From positions 1 through 64,000 of the forward strand of contig NZ_LPXO01000017.1 of the NCBI RefSeq assembly GCF_001482405.1: a stretch of DNA of 64,000 bases, written 5' to 3'. Shown in pieces: positions 56,903 through 64,000 of the stretch (position 1 is the stretch's first letter; each line of letters opens with the position of its first letter). Under the pieces are notes generated by a model, which searched no databases, was not told where the DNA came from, and worked only from the letters and a program-made list of their open reading frames with translations. This stretch comes from Pseudoponticoccus marisrubri. GTDB taxonomy: Bacteria; Pseudomonadota; Alphaproteobacteria; Rhodobacterales; Rhodobacteraceae. A program made the position numbers and the translations under genes.

Positions 56903-57418
56903 ATGTTCGCTGCCCTCGCCGCCCTCGCCGCCCGCCTGCGCCCTGCCCTGTGCGCCAAGCTTGCCATGCTGCCCGGTCTTGCCGCCGCGCAGAGCCATGG
57001 CACGTGGAATTACCTAGAGGACATGGCCGCCGGCCAAGTCGCCATGAGCTATGTCCGCAATGGCGAGGAGCGGGTGCATTTCTGGTGTTTCCGCGATCTC
57101 GACGCGATCCAGCTTCAGCTTTTCGTGGTGGGCGGCAAGCATCACCGCCCCGGCGACGTCATCCGCCTGCAACTGGTCGCGGACGACCGCCCGATCCAGG
57201 TCGACAGCTTCCATTCCAAACGGGCCGGGCAGCTCTTTCTGGTGCGCGCCATGATCCCGACCAACAGCCCGTTCTTCCCGCACCTGCTGGCCGCGGGCCA
57301 GTTCCGCGGCAACACGATCGGCCGCACGCTGGGCCCCGCCCAGCGGGTCGAGATCGATGCCGCGACCGAAGACTTCCGGCGCTTCTTCGGCACCTGTTCC
57401 TTCCTGCAGAGCTCCTGA
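56903..57418 (+). CDS. Secreted protein of unknown function
   Basis: A 171-residue protein with an N-terminal hydrophobic signal region ending near LAAAQSHGTW, then a beta-rich mature domain with two Cys (FWCFRDLDAIQLQLFV and FFGTCSFLQSS at the C-terminus). No family is recognised. It lies 106 nt after the CreA-like gene and is convergent with the class IV aminotransferase gene, whose stop is adjacent (57419). Confidence 0.55.
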   Translation: MFAALAALAARLRPALCAKLAMLPGLAAAQSHGTWNYLEDMAAGQVAMSYVRNGEERVHFWCFRDLDAIQLQLFVVGGKHHRPGDVIRLQLVADDRPIQVDSFHSKRAGQLFLVRAMIPTNSPFFPHLLAAGQFRGNTIGRTLGPAQRVEIDAATEDFRRFFGTCSFLQSS

Positions 57419-58324
57419 TCAGCCCGGATAGGGCACGGGCGTGCGATGCTCGGGCCGCCGGGTCCAGTCCCAGTAGCGCGCATGCAGCTGCCGCGCGACC
57501 GGTCCGGCCACCCCATTGCCGAAGATCCGGTCATCCACCCGGGTGATCGGCAGCACCCCGCCGCCCGAGGAGGACAGGAAGACCTCGTCCGCGGCCATGA
57601 ACTCCTCCAGCGGCAGGGGGCGGATCTCGGTCGCAAGGCCCAGCTCGGCGCAGATTTCCAGCACCGTGCGGCGGGTGATCCCCTCCAGCACGCCGGTCTC
57701 GGGCGTCACCACCCGGTCCCCGATCACCGCGAAGGCGTTGAAGCCCGGCCCCTCGGCCACGTGGCCTGCGTGATCGCAGAGCAGCACGGTCTCGAACCCT
57801 GCCTCCTTGGCCTCGAACAGCCCCGCGGTGAAATCGCCCCAGTGATAGTTCTTGGCGCGCGGGTTCACGCTGTCGGGCGGGATCCGCCGCACCATCTTGG
57901 CAATCCAGACCGAGGCGCCGGCGGCGATGACCTCGGGCTTGATGACATGCACGTAGGGCACGGCCCAGGCGTAGAAATGGTTGCGGCAGTTGCGCGGATC
58001 CCGGTCGCCGGGCACCCGTGGCGTGCCGCGCGCCGCGACCATGGCGCAATAGGCATCGCGCAGCCCGGACGCCGCCACCATCGACGACAGCGCCGCGGCA
58101 ATCTCGGCATCCTCCATGCCGATTTCGAAGCGCCCCGCCTGCACCGAGGCGCGGAACCGCGCCAGGTAGTCCGGCAGACGGAAGAAGGCGCCCCCCACCA
58201 CCGGCACCACGTCATAGACGGTGTCACTATGGGTCAGCGCCCAGTCGGTCACGCCGATCTTCGCCTCGGCGATCGGCAGGATCCGCCCCGCCATCCAGGC
58301 GGCGCCGGCGGACAGGTCGGTCAT
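57419..58324 (-). CDS. Class IV (D-alanine/branched-chain type) PLP aminotransferase
   Basis: A 301-residue fold-type IV PLP enzyme. PLP lysine in NPRAKNYHWGDFTAGLFEAK, with TDWALTHSDTVYDVVPVVGG near the N-terminus and EFMAADEVFLSSSGGGVLPI near the C-terminus. Family members transaminate branched-chain or D-amino acids, or lyse aminodeoxychorismate. It overlaps the DegT-type aminotransferase gene by 4 nt (ATGA), which is an unusual pairing. Substrate unassigned. Confidence 0.85.
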   Translation of the reverse strand: MTDLSAGAAWMAGRILPIAEAKIGVTDWALTHSDTVYDVVPVVGGAFFRLPDYLARFRASVQAGRFEIGMEDAEIAAALSSMVAASGLRDAYCAMVAARGTPRVPGDRDPRNCRNHFYAWAVPYVHVIKPEVIAAGASVWIAKMVRRIPPDSVNPRAKNYHWGDFTAGLFEAKEAGFETVLLCDHAGHVAEGPGFNAFAVIGDRVVTPETGVLEGITRRTVLEICAELGLATEIRPLPLEEFMAADEVFLSSSGGGVLPITRVDDRIFGNGVAGPVARQLHARYWDWTRRPEHRTPVPYPG

Positions 58325-59520
58325 GGGGCCGCCCCCTGGAACACGGCGCCGATCTCGGCCCGGATGATCCGCGCGATCAGCGCGCAATCGTCCAGGCTGA
58401 AGGTCAGCGGCAGGCGCATGTCGACGATCCCGCGCAGCACCCGGTCGGTGGACGGCATCGGCTGCGACGGCGCATAGCGCCAGCTGTCATAGCGCGAGGT
58501 GAAGCCCACGGGCTCGGACCCGCCGAACCATTTCAGCTCCACCCCTCGCGCGGCGCAGCGGCGCAGCGCCTCCTGCACCGCCTCCGGCGCCCAGTCGAGC
58601 AGCAGGAACTGGATCGATGAGCCGACGAAGCGTCCGCGCGGGTCGCGGTCCACCACGCGCAGCCCCGGCGTGTCGCGCAGTCCCTCCTCGACCACGCGGT
58701 AGCGGTCGTTCCAGCGCGTCACTTGGCCCTCCAGCGCGCGCAGCTGCGGGCGCAGGATCGCCGCGCGAAGATTGTCCATCCGGCCCGAGACATTGGGCGT
58801 GTCAAACTTGATCGTCTCGAACACCTCCGGGCGCGGTGCCGCGAGATGCCGCTCATACAGCATGTAGGATCCCGAGAGCATCACCGCGCGCGCGGCCAAC
58901 GCCTCGTCATCGGTGACCAGGAGCCCGCCCTCGCCGGAATTGACATGCTTGTAGGTCTGCATCGAATAGCAGCCCACCGCGCCATGCCGTCCCGAGGGCA
59001 CGCCGTCCCACACCGCGCCCATCGTGTGGGCGCAATCCTCGATCACGGTGATCCCGGCGGCATCGCAGATCGCCATCAGCCGGTCCATGTCGCACAGATG
59101 CCCGCGCATGTGGCTGAGCATCAGCACCCGCGCCTGCCCGGCCTTGGCGGCCAGATCGTCGAGATCGATCACCAGCCCCTCGGTGACGCCGACAAAGACC
59201 GGCACCGCGCCGACGCTGGCAATGGCCCCCGGCACCGGGGCAAGGGTGAAGGCATTGGTGAGCACGGGCTCGCCGGGTTGCACGCCCACGGCCCGCAACG
59301 CGCAGCCCAGCGCGTAGCCCCCCGAGGCCACGGCCAGGCAGTAGCGCGCACCGACCTGCGCGGCGAACTCCTGCTCCAGCAGCGCGGCCTCACCCGCCTC
59401 GCCTTCGGCCACGTTGTAGCGGTGCAGCCGGCCGCTGCGCAGCACGTCCAGCGCGGCGGCGATGCCCTCGTCCGGGATCGGCTCCTGCTGGGTGAAGCTG
59501 CCTGTGAAACGCTCGCTCAT
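58321..59520 (-). CDS. DegT/DnrJ/EryC1/StrS-type PLP aminotransferase
   Basis: A 399-residue fold-type I PLP aminotransferase of the sugar/keto-acid aminotransferase group. VASGGYALGCALRAVGVQPG, ITVIEDCAHTMGAVWDGVPS and the PLP Lys in MQTYKHVNSGEGGLLVTDDE. Such enzymes usually aminate nucleotide-linked keto sugars or related compounds. It has no nucleotide-sugar pathway gene next to it, so the substrate is open. It is coupled to the class IV aminotransferase. Confidence 0.87.
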   Translation of the reverse strand: MSERFTGSFTQQEPIPDEGIAAALDVLRSGRLHRYNVAEGEAGEAALLEQEFAAQVGARYCLAVASGGYALGCALRAVGVQPGEPVLTNAFTLAPVPGAIASVGAVPVFVGVTEGLVIDLDDLAAKAGQARVLMLSHMRGHLCDMDRLMAICDAAGITVIEDCAHTMGAVWDGVPSGRHGAVGCYSMQTYKHVNSGEGGLLVTDDEALAARAVMLSGSYMLYERHLAAPRPEVFETIKFDTPNVSGRMDNLRAAILRPQLRALEGQVTRWNDRYRVVEEGLRDTPGLRVVDRDPRGRFVGSSIQFLLLDWAPEAVQEALRRCAARGVELKWFGGSEPVGFTSRYDSWRYAPSQPMPSTDRVLRGIVDMRLPLTFSLDDCALIARIIRAEIGAVFQGAAP

Positions 59521-59604
59521 GTCCCGGTTCTGCGGCGCTTCGCCGCCCGGGTCAATGCAGGATGCGTGCCGCGGACATCACGCCGCGCCGTGCGGACCGG
59601 GCGG

Positions 59605-59799
59605 GGATCCGCCTTCGAAGGCGGATCCGGGCGCCACGCTCCACGCGCTTGACAACATCGCAGCTGGACGCCCCGGCCCGCCGTCCCGCGCAACGGCCAG
59701 GCGCAACCGGCGGCTTGGGCCGACCCGGGCCATCCGCCCGACCGGGCCGGTCCGCGCGCAAGCGGGTTGAACCCGCTTGAAGCGCCTTCGAAGGCGCTT
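59605..59799. repeat. Palindrome cluster downstream of gph
   Basis: Within 285 gene-free nt there are three long inverted repeats: 59605-59628 (24 nt, half-site GGATCCGCCTTC), 59759-59779 (21 nt with central G, half-site CAAGCGGGTT) and 59780-59799 (20 nt, half-site AAGCGCCTTC). The last two abut. Centres again are TTCGAA or TT-AA. The intervening 59629-59758 is GC-rich without a recognised gene. Confidence 0.85.
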
Positions 59800-59805
59800 G
59801 CCCGC

Positions 59806-60468
59806 TCATCCGATCAGCCGGCGCACCTCGGCGGGCAGCTCGGCGAAGGCGTCGATCACACCTTCAGGCGCCAGCTCCCGCACCGCCGCACCGCCCGGCG
59901 CGAAGGTGACGAGGATGCAGGGCACGCCCGCGGCCGCCGCCGTCTTGCGGTCGGTGTCGCTGTCGCCGACCAGCAGCGAGGCGTCGCGCCGCCCGCCCGC
60001 ACCCTCCACCGCCGCCCAGTAGGGCGCGACATCGGGCTTGCGCGTGGCCAGCGTGTCGGCGCCGATCAGCGCGCCGAAGAGATCCCGCACGCCCAGCGCC
60101 GCCAGCAGCCGCTGCGCCAGCGCCTCGGGCTTGTTCGTGCACACGCCCACGGCATAGCCGTCCCGCCGCAGCGCCTCGACCGTCTCGGCCGCACCGGGAT
60201 ACATCCGCGTGTGCACGTCCAGCGCCCCGCCATAGGCCTCCAGCAGCGCCGGATACCAGCGATCCACCACCGCCGGGTCCGCCCCGCCGATCCGGCCCAG
60301 CCCCTCGGTCAGCATCGCCCGCCCGCCGCGCAGCGCCACGCCCGCATCGGCGCCGGGGTCCAGCCGCACCCCCGCGCCCATCGCGTCGAAACAGACATTG
60401 GCGGCGGCGATCAGATCGCCGCTGGTATCCGCCAGCGTCCCGTCCAGGTCGAAAATCACGCAGCGCAT
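59806..60468 (-). CDS. gph: Phosphoglycolate phosphatase (HAD family)
   Basis: A 220-residue HAD hydrolase. Motif I FDLDGTLADTSGD with Asp7 and Asp9, motif II CTNK, motif III lysine region (ATRKPDVAP), and motif IV GDSDTD. It dephosphorylates 2-phosphoglycolate from DNA repair or photorespiration. It is divergent from glmU (113 nt). Some HAD paralogues differ in substrate; the name is the most probable. Confidence 0.85.
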   Translation of the reverse strand: MRCVIFDLDGTLADTSGDLIAAANVCFDAMGAGVRLDPGADAGVALRGGRAMLTEGLGRIGGADPAVVDRWYPALLEAYGGALDVHTRMYPGAAETVEALRRDGYAVGVCTNKPEALAQRLLAALGVRDLFGALIGADTLATRKPDVAPYWAAVEGAGGRRDASLLVGDSDTDRKTAAAAGVPCILVTFAPGGAAVRELAPEGVIDAFAELPAEVRRLIG

Positions 60469-60580
60469 GGTCCATCCCCCAGCCTGTCACATCCCGCAAT
60501 CAAGCGTGAGCAATCGCCGCTTGCTCCGCGCCTCTCAGGCGATAGAACGGCGCCGACGGAAAGACAAACGGATTGCCCCC

Positions 60581-61933
60581 ATGAGCGTTGCCCTGATCCT
60601 GCTTGCCGCCGGCAAAGGCACACGGATGAAATCCGACGCGCCCAAGGTGCTGCACCGGATCGCGCAGGCCCCGATGCTGTGGCACGCGCTGCGCGCGGGC
60701 CAGGTCCTGGCCCCCGAGCGCACGGTGCTGGTCACCGGCCATGGTGCCGAGGCGGTCGAGGACGCGGCCCGCGCCTTCGACCCCGATTTGACCTGCGTGC
60801 GCCAGGACGCGCAGCTGGGCACCGCCCACGCGGTGGCGCAGGCGCGCCCGGCGCTGGAGGGGTTCGACGGGGATGTCCTCGTGCTCTATGGCGACACGCC
60901 CTTCATCGGCACCGAGACACTGGAGGCCATGGCCGCCGCACGCGCCCGGCACGACGTGGTGGTGCTGGGCTTCGAGGCGGCCGATCCGGCCCGCTACGGC
61001 CGGCTTGTCATGCAGGGCGATGTGCTGGAGCGGATCGTCGAGTACAAGGACGCCTCGGACGAGGAACGCGCCATAACCCTCTGCAATTCCGGGGTCATTG
61101 CCGCCGATGCCAAGACGCTGTTCGACCTGATCGACGCGGTGGAGAACGCCAATGCCAGCGGCGAGTATTACCTGACCGACATCGTCGGGCTGGCCCGGGC
61201 GCGCGGCCTCTCGGCCACCGTGGTGCGCTGCGACGAGGCCGAGACGCAGGGGGTCAACTCGCGCGCCGATCTTGCCGCCGCCGAGGCCACCTTCCAGGCC
61301 CGCGCCCGCGCCGCGCTGCTCGAGAACGGGGTGACCCTGGCCGCGCCCGAGACAGTCTTCCTTGCCTGGGATACCGAGATCGGCCGCGACAGCGAGATCG
61401 AGCAGAACGTGGTCTTCGGCCCCGGCGTCACCATCGAGACCGGCGCGCGCATCCGCGCCTTCAGCCATCTCGAGGGCGCCCATGTCAGCCGGGGCGCCGT
61501 GGTCGGCCCCTATGCACGGCTCCGCCCCGGCGCCGAGCTGGCCGAGGACGTGCATGTGGGCAATTTCGTAGAGATCAAGAACGCCCAGCTGGCCGAGGGG
61601 GTCAAGGCCAACCACCTGACCTATATCGGAGATGCCGAGATCGGCGCGCGCAGCAATATCGGCGCCGGCACGGTGACCTGCAATTATGACGGCGTGTTCA
61701 AGCACCGCACCATCGTGGGCGAGGACGCCTTCATCGGCTCGGACACGATGCTGGTCGCGCCGGTCACCGTGGGGGCGCGGGCGATGACCGCGTCGGGCTC
61801 GACCATCACCGAGGATGTGCCCGAGGGCGCGCTGGCCATCGCGCGCGGCCGGCAGCAGACCAAGCCCGGGCTCGCCACCCGTCTCTTCGACAAGCTGCGC
61901 GCCCAGAAGGCCCGGAAACAGGCCGGATCCTAG
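60581..61933 (+). CDS. glmU: Bifunctional UDP-N-acetylglucosamine pyrophosphorylase / glucosamine-1-P N-acetyltransferase
   Basis: A 450-residue enzyme catalysing the last two steps to UDP-GlcNAc. N-terminal nucleotidyltransferase LILLAAGKGTRMKSDAPKVL and C-terminal left-handed beta-helix with GPYARLRPGAELAEDVHVGN, NAQLAEGVKANHLTYIGDAE and IGAGTVTCNYDGVFKHRTIV. The longer upstream open frame was dropped in favour of ATG 60581. It lies 49 nt before glmS. Confidence 0.95.
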   Translation: MSVALILLAAGKGTRMKSDAPKVLHRIAQAPMLWHALRAGQVLAPERTVLVTGHGAEAVEDAARAFDPDLTCVRQDAQLGTAHAVAQARPALEGFDGDVLVLYGDTPFIGTETLEAMAAARARHDVVVLGFEAADPARYGRLVMQGDVLERIVEYKDASDEERAITLCNSGVIAADAKTLFDLIDAVENANASGEYYLTDIVGLARARGLSATVVRCDEAETQGVNSRADLAAAEATFQARARAALLENGVTLAAPETVFLAWDTEIGRDSEIEQNVVFGPGVTIETGARIRAFSHLEGAHVSRGAVVGPYARLRPGAELAEDVHVGNFVEIKNAQLAEGVKANHLTYIGDAEIGARSNIGAGTVTCNYDGVFKHRTIVGEDAFIGSDTMLVAPVTVGARAMTASGSTITEDVPEGALAIARGRQQTKPGLATRLFDKLRAQKARKQAGS

Positions 61934-61982
61934 ACCCTCTCGCAGAACGCGCGTCCCCGGACGCACGGGAAAGGTATGTGAC

Positions 61983-63800
61983 ATGTGTGGAATCGTCGGC
62001 GTGCTGGGCACGCACGAGGTCGCCCCCATCCTGGTCGAGGCGCTGCGCCGGCTGGAATATCGCGGCTATGACAGCGCCGGCATCGCCACGGTGCATGACG
62101 GCCATCTCGAACGGCGCCGCGCCGTGGGCAAGCTGGTCAACCTCTCCGACCTGCTGGTGCATGAACCGCTGCGCGGCAAGTCGGGCATCGGGCACACCCG
62201 CTGGGCCACCCATGGCGCGCCGACCGCGGACAATGCCCACCCGCACAAGGCCGGGCCGGTGGCCGTCGTACACAACGGGATCATCGAGAATTACAAGGAC
62301 TTGCGCGCCGAGCTTGAAGCCGCGGGCCTGTCCCCCGAGACCGAGACCGACACCGAGACGGTGGCGCTGCTGGCGCAGCACTACATGGCCCGGGGCACGC
62401 CCGCGGTCGAGGCCGCCATGGCCACGATCGACCGGCTCGAGGGCGCCTTCGCGCTGGCCTTCCTGTTCGACGGCGAAGAGGACCTGATGGTCGCCGCGCG
62501 CAAGGGCTCGCCGCTCGCCATCGGCCACGGGGATGGCGAGATGTATGTCGGCTCGGACGCGATCGCGCTGGCGCCGATGACCGACCGCGTCACCTATCTC
62601 GAGGAAGGCGACCGCGCGGTGCTGACCCGCGACACGGTCGAGATCCGTGACGAGGCCGGGCGCCGCGTCAACCGCGAGATGCGCCGGATCCGCATGGATG
62701 CCGCCCGCGTCGACAAGGGCGGCTACAAGCATTTCATGGCCAAGGAGATCGCCGAGCAGCCCTCGGTCATGTCCGCGGCGCTGTCCGCCTACCTGACCGA
62801 CACGGGCATCGCCCTGCCCGATCCGGGGATCGACTTCGCCCGGGTCGAGCGGCTGGTCATGGTGGCTTGCGGCACGGCCTATTACGCCTGTTTCACCGCC
62901 AAGTACTGGTTCGAGAAACTGGCCGGCCTGCCGGTCGAGGTCGATATCGCCTCGGAATTCCGCTATCGCGAGCCGCCCGTGCTGCCCGGCACCTCGGCGC
63001 TGTTCGTCAGCCAGTCGGGCGAGACCGCCGACACGCTGGCCGCGCTGCGGTACTGCCGCGACAAGGCCGACGCGATCTATTCCGTGATCAACGTGCCCGA
63101 AAGCTCCATCGCGCGGGAAAGCGACCTTGCCCTGCCGATCCATGCCGGGGCCGAGATCGGTGTCGCCTCGACCAAGGCCTTCACCTGCCAGCTGACCGTG
63201 CTGCTGCTGCTGGCGCTCAAGGCGGCCGAGGCGCGGGGCCGGCTGGACCCGGAGGCCCGCGACGAGATCCTGACCGCGCTGCGCGCCATGCCCGGCACGT
63301 TCAACACCGCGCTCGGCCGCGACGAGGTGATCGAGGCCGCCGCCCAGCAGCTGGCCGAGGCCCGCGACATCCTGTTCCTCGGCCGCGGGCTGATGTATCC
63401 GCTGGCGCTGGAAGGCGCGCTGAAGCTCAAGGAAATCAGCTATATCCACGCCGAAGCTTATGCATCAGGCGAACTCAAGCATGGCCCCATCGCGCTGGTC
63501 GACAGCAACGTGCCGGTGATCGTCATGGCGCCGAAGGATTCGCTCTTCGAGAAGACCGTCTCGAACATGCAGGAGGTCATGGCCCGCGGCGGCCGGGTCT
63601 GCCTGGTCACCGATGCCGCCGGCGCCGCGGCGGCCGGGGACGAGGTCTGGAAGACCGTGGTGCTGCCGGATGTGCCCGAGGTGCTGACACCCCTGCTCTA
63701 CGCGCTGCCGGCGCAGCTCTTGGCCTATCACACGGCAGTGGCCAAGGGCACCGATGTGGACCAGCCCCGCAACCTTGCCAAGTCGGTGACGGTGGAATGA
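61983..63800 (+). CDS. glmS: Glutamine--fructose-6-phosphate aminotransferase (isomerizing)
   Basis: A 605-residue enzyme making glucosamine-6-phosphate from fructose-6-P and glutamine. N-terminal Ntn glutaminase starts MCGIVGVLG (Cys2 nucleophile after Met removal), with RRLEYRGYDSAGIAT. Two SIS sugar isomerase domains follow (SQSGETADTLAALRYCRD, HAEAYASGELKHGPIALVD). Its stop overlaps the next ATG (ATGA). No ribozyme is expected in this phylum and none was seen. Confidence 0.95.
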   Translation: MCGIVGVLGTHEVAPILVEALRRLEYRGYDSAGIATVHDGHLERRRAVGKLVNLSDLLVHEPLRGKSGIGHTRWATHGAPTADNAHPHKAGPVAVVHNGIIENYKDLRAELEAAGLSPETETDTETVALLAQHYMARGTPAVEAAMATIDRLEGAFALAFLFDGEEDLMVAARKGSPLAIGHGDGEMYVGSDAIALAPMTDRVTYLEEGDRAVLTRDTVEIRDEAGRRVNREMRRIRMDAARVDKGGYKHFMAKEIAEQPSVMSAALSAYLTDTGIALPDPGIDFARVERLVMVACGTAYYACFTAKYWFEKLAGLPVEVDIASEFRYREPPVLPGTSALFVSQSGETADTLAALRYCRDKADAIYSVINVPESSIARESDLALPIHAGAEIGVASTKAFTCQLTVLLLLALKAAEARGRLDPEARDEILTALRAMPGTFNTALGRDEVIEAAAQQLAEARDILFLGRGLMYPLALEGALKLKEISYIHAEAYASGELKHGPIALVDSNVPVIVMAPKDSLFEKTVSNMQEVMARGGRVCLVTDAAGAAAAGDEVWKTVVLPDVPEVLTPLLYALPAQLLAYHTAVAKGTDVDQPRNLAKSVTVE

Positions 63801-64000
63801 CCCCCGAGGCGGCGCTGGAGGCGCTGCGCGCAGCGGCCAGCCCCGGCATGGCCGAGGGCAAGGCCGCCTATCACAAGGCGCCGCGCACGTACCTTGGCAC
63901 GCCCAACTCCGCGATCAACGATCTCGCCCAACGATGGCGGCGCGAGCTGGATGTCGAGGCCCGCGTGGCGCTGGCCGATGCGCTGTGGGACACGGATATC
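63797..64000 (+). CDS. DNA alkylation repair protein (AlkD-like), N-terminus only
   Basis: ATG 63797 overlaps the glmS stop (ATGA) and opens MTPEAALEALRAAASPGMAE followed by GKAAYHKAPRTYLGTPNSAI and LAQRWRRELDVEARVALADA. This matches HEAT-repeat DNA glycosylases of the AlkD/DNA alkylation repair family, in which the first helices begin like this. Only 68 codons are present; the frame is open to the window edge. Family call is moderate because the catalytic residues lie beyond the edge. Confidence 0.65.
   Translation, partial: MTPEAALEALRAAASPGMAEGKAAYHKAPRTYLGTPNSAINDLAQRWRRELDVEARVALADALWDTDI

Noticed and set aside
61934-61982. glmS-type ribozyme upstream of glmS
   Set aside because: The gap is only 49 nt, the gene is directly behind glmU, and the ribozyme is a feature of Firmicutes. 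No matching core was visible.

Overview
The window is high-GC chromosomal DNA of an alphaproteobacterium, most likely a Rhodobacterales member (Rhodobacter/Paracoccus/Roseobacter relatives). The evidence is a cfa-trgA-trgB-cysK cluster (trgAB/cysK is the tellurite-resistance locus described in Rhodobacter sphaeroides), a 14-gene complex I operon interspersed with unidentified reading frames as in Paracoccus and Rhodobacter, and a leucine/isovalerate catabolic cluster. No rRNA or tRNA gene, CRISPR array, prophage or replication origin was seen.

Layout. 1-395: nested left ends of two IS3-type insertion sequences, the outer one with a frameshifted, truncated orfA. 533-7544 (minus): one compact unit cfa-trgA-trgB-cysK-mscS-alaX, mostly joined by 4-nt overlaps. 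7699-7793: four tandem perfect palindromes. 7799-10408 (minus): photolyase and tgt. 10653-14929 (plus): two tandem paralogous glycosyltransferases and a DEAD-box helicase. 14978-18933 (minus): a secreted protein, RNase J, pantothenate kinase and biotin ligase, the last three directly downstream of nuoN.

19011-41823 (minus) is the nuoABCDEFGHIJKLMN operon, read right to left from a likely sigma-70 promoter at 41905-41933. Besides the 14 subunits it holds about 16 extra reading frames: exported or lipid-anchored small proteins, several very small genes fitted by 1-4 nt overlaps, a cysteine-free carboxymuconolactone-decarboxylase-like protein, and three adjacent proteins (NuoE itself and two neighbours) that end in the same helix-hairpin-helix-like domain. 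A low-GC sulfotransferase gene sits exactly between nuoC and nuoD (3-nt gap, 4-nt overlap). It is the most anomalous gene in the window.

42034-43154 holds a glutaredoxin-MauE-like fusion and a small membrane protein overlapping it tail to tail. 43183-55715 (mainly minus) is a leucine/isovalerate degradation region: isovaleryl-CoA dehydrogenase, acyl-CoA synthetase, both methylcrotonyl-CoA carboxylase subunits, methylglutaconyl-CoA hydratase and HMG-CoA lyase, with a TetR-type operator candidate before ivd and a methyltransferase gene inserted on the opposite strand. 55847-57418 (plus) carries a split-barrel flavin-binding-type protein, a CreA-like protein and a secreted protein. 57419-59520 is a coupled pair of PLP aminotransferases (class IV and DegT). 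59806-64000 holds phosphoglycolate phosphatase, divergent glmU-glmS (UDP-GlcNAc synthesis) and the start of an AlkD-like gene.

Two repeat families cross these regions. One consists of 20-24 nt perfect or near-perfect palindromes packed in tandem at 7699-7793, 46635-46678 and 59605-59799. The other is a motif GGAGTATTTG...AAAGATGAAA found four times, each time upstream of a start codon and in that gene's orientation.
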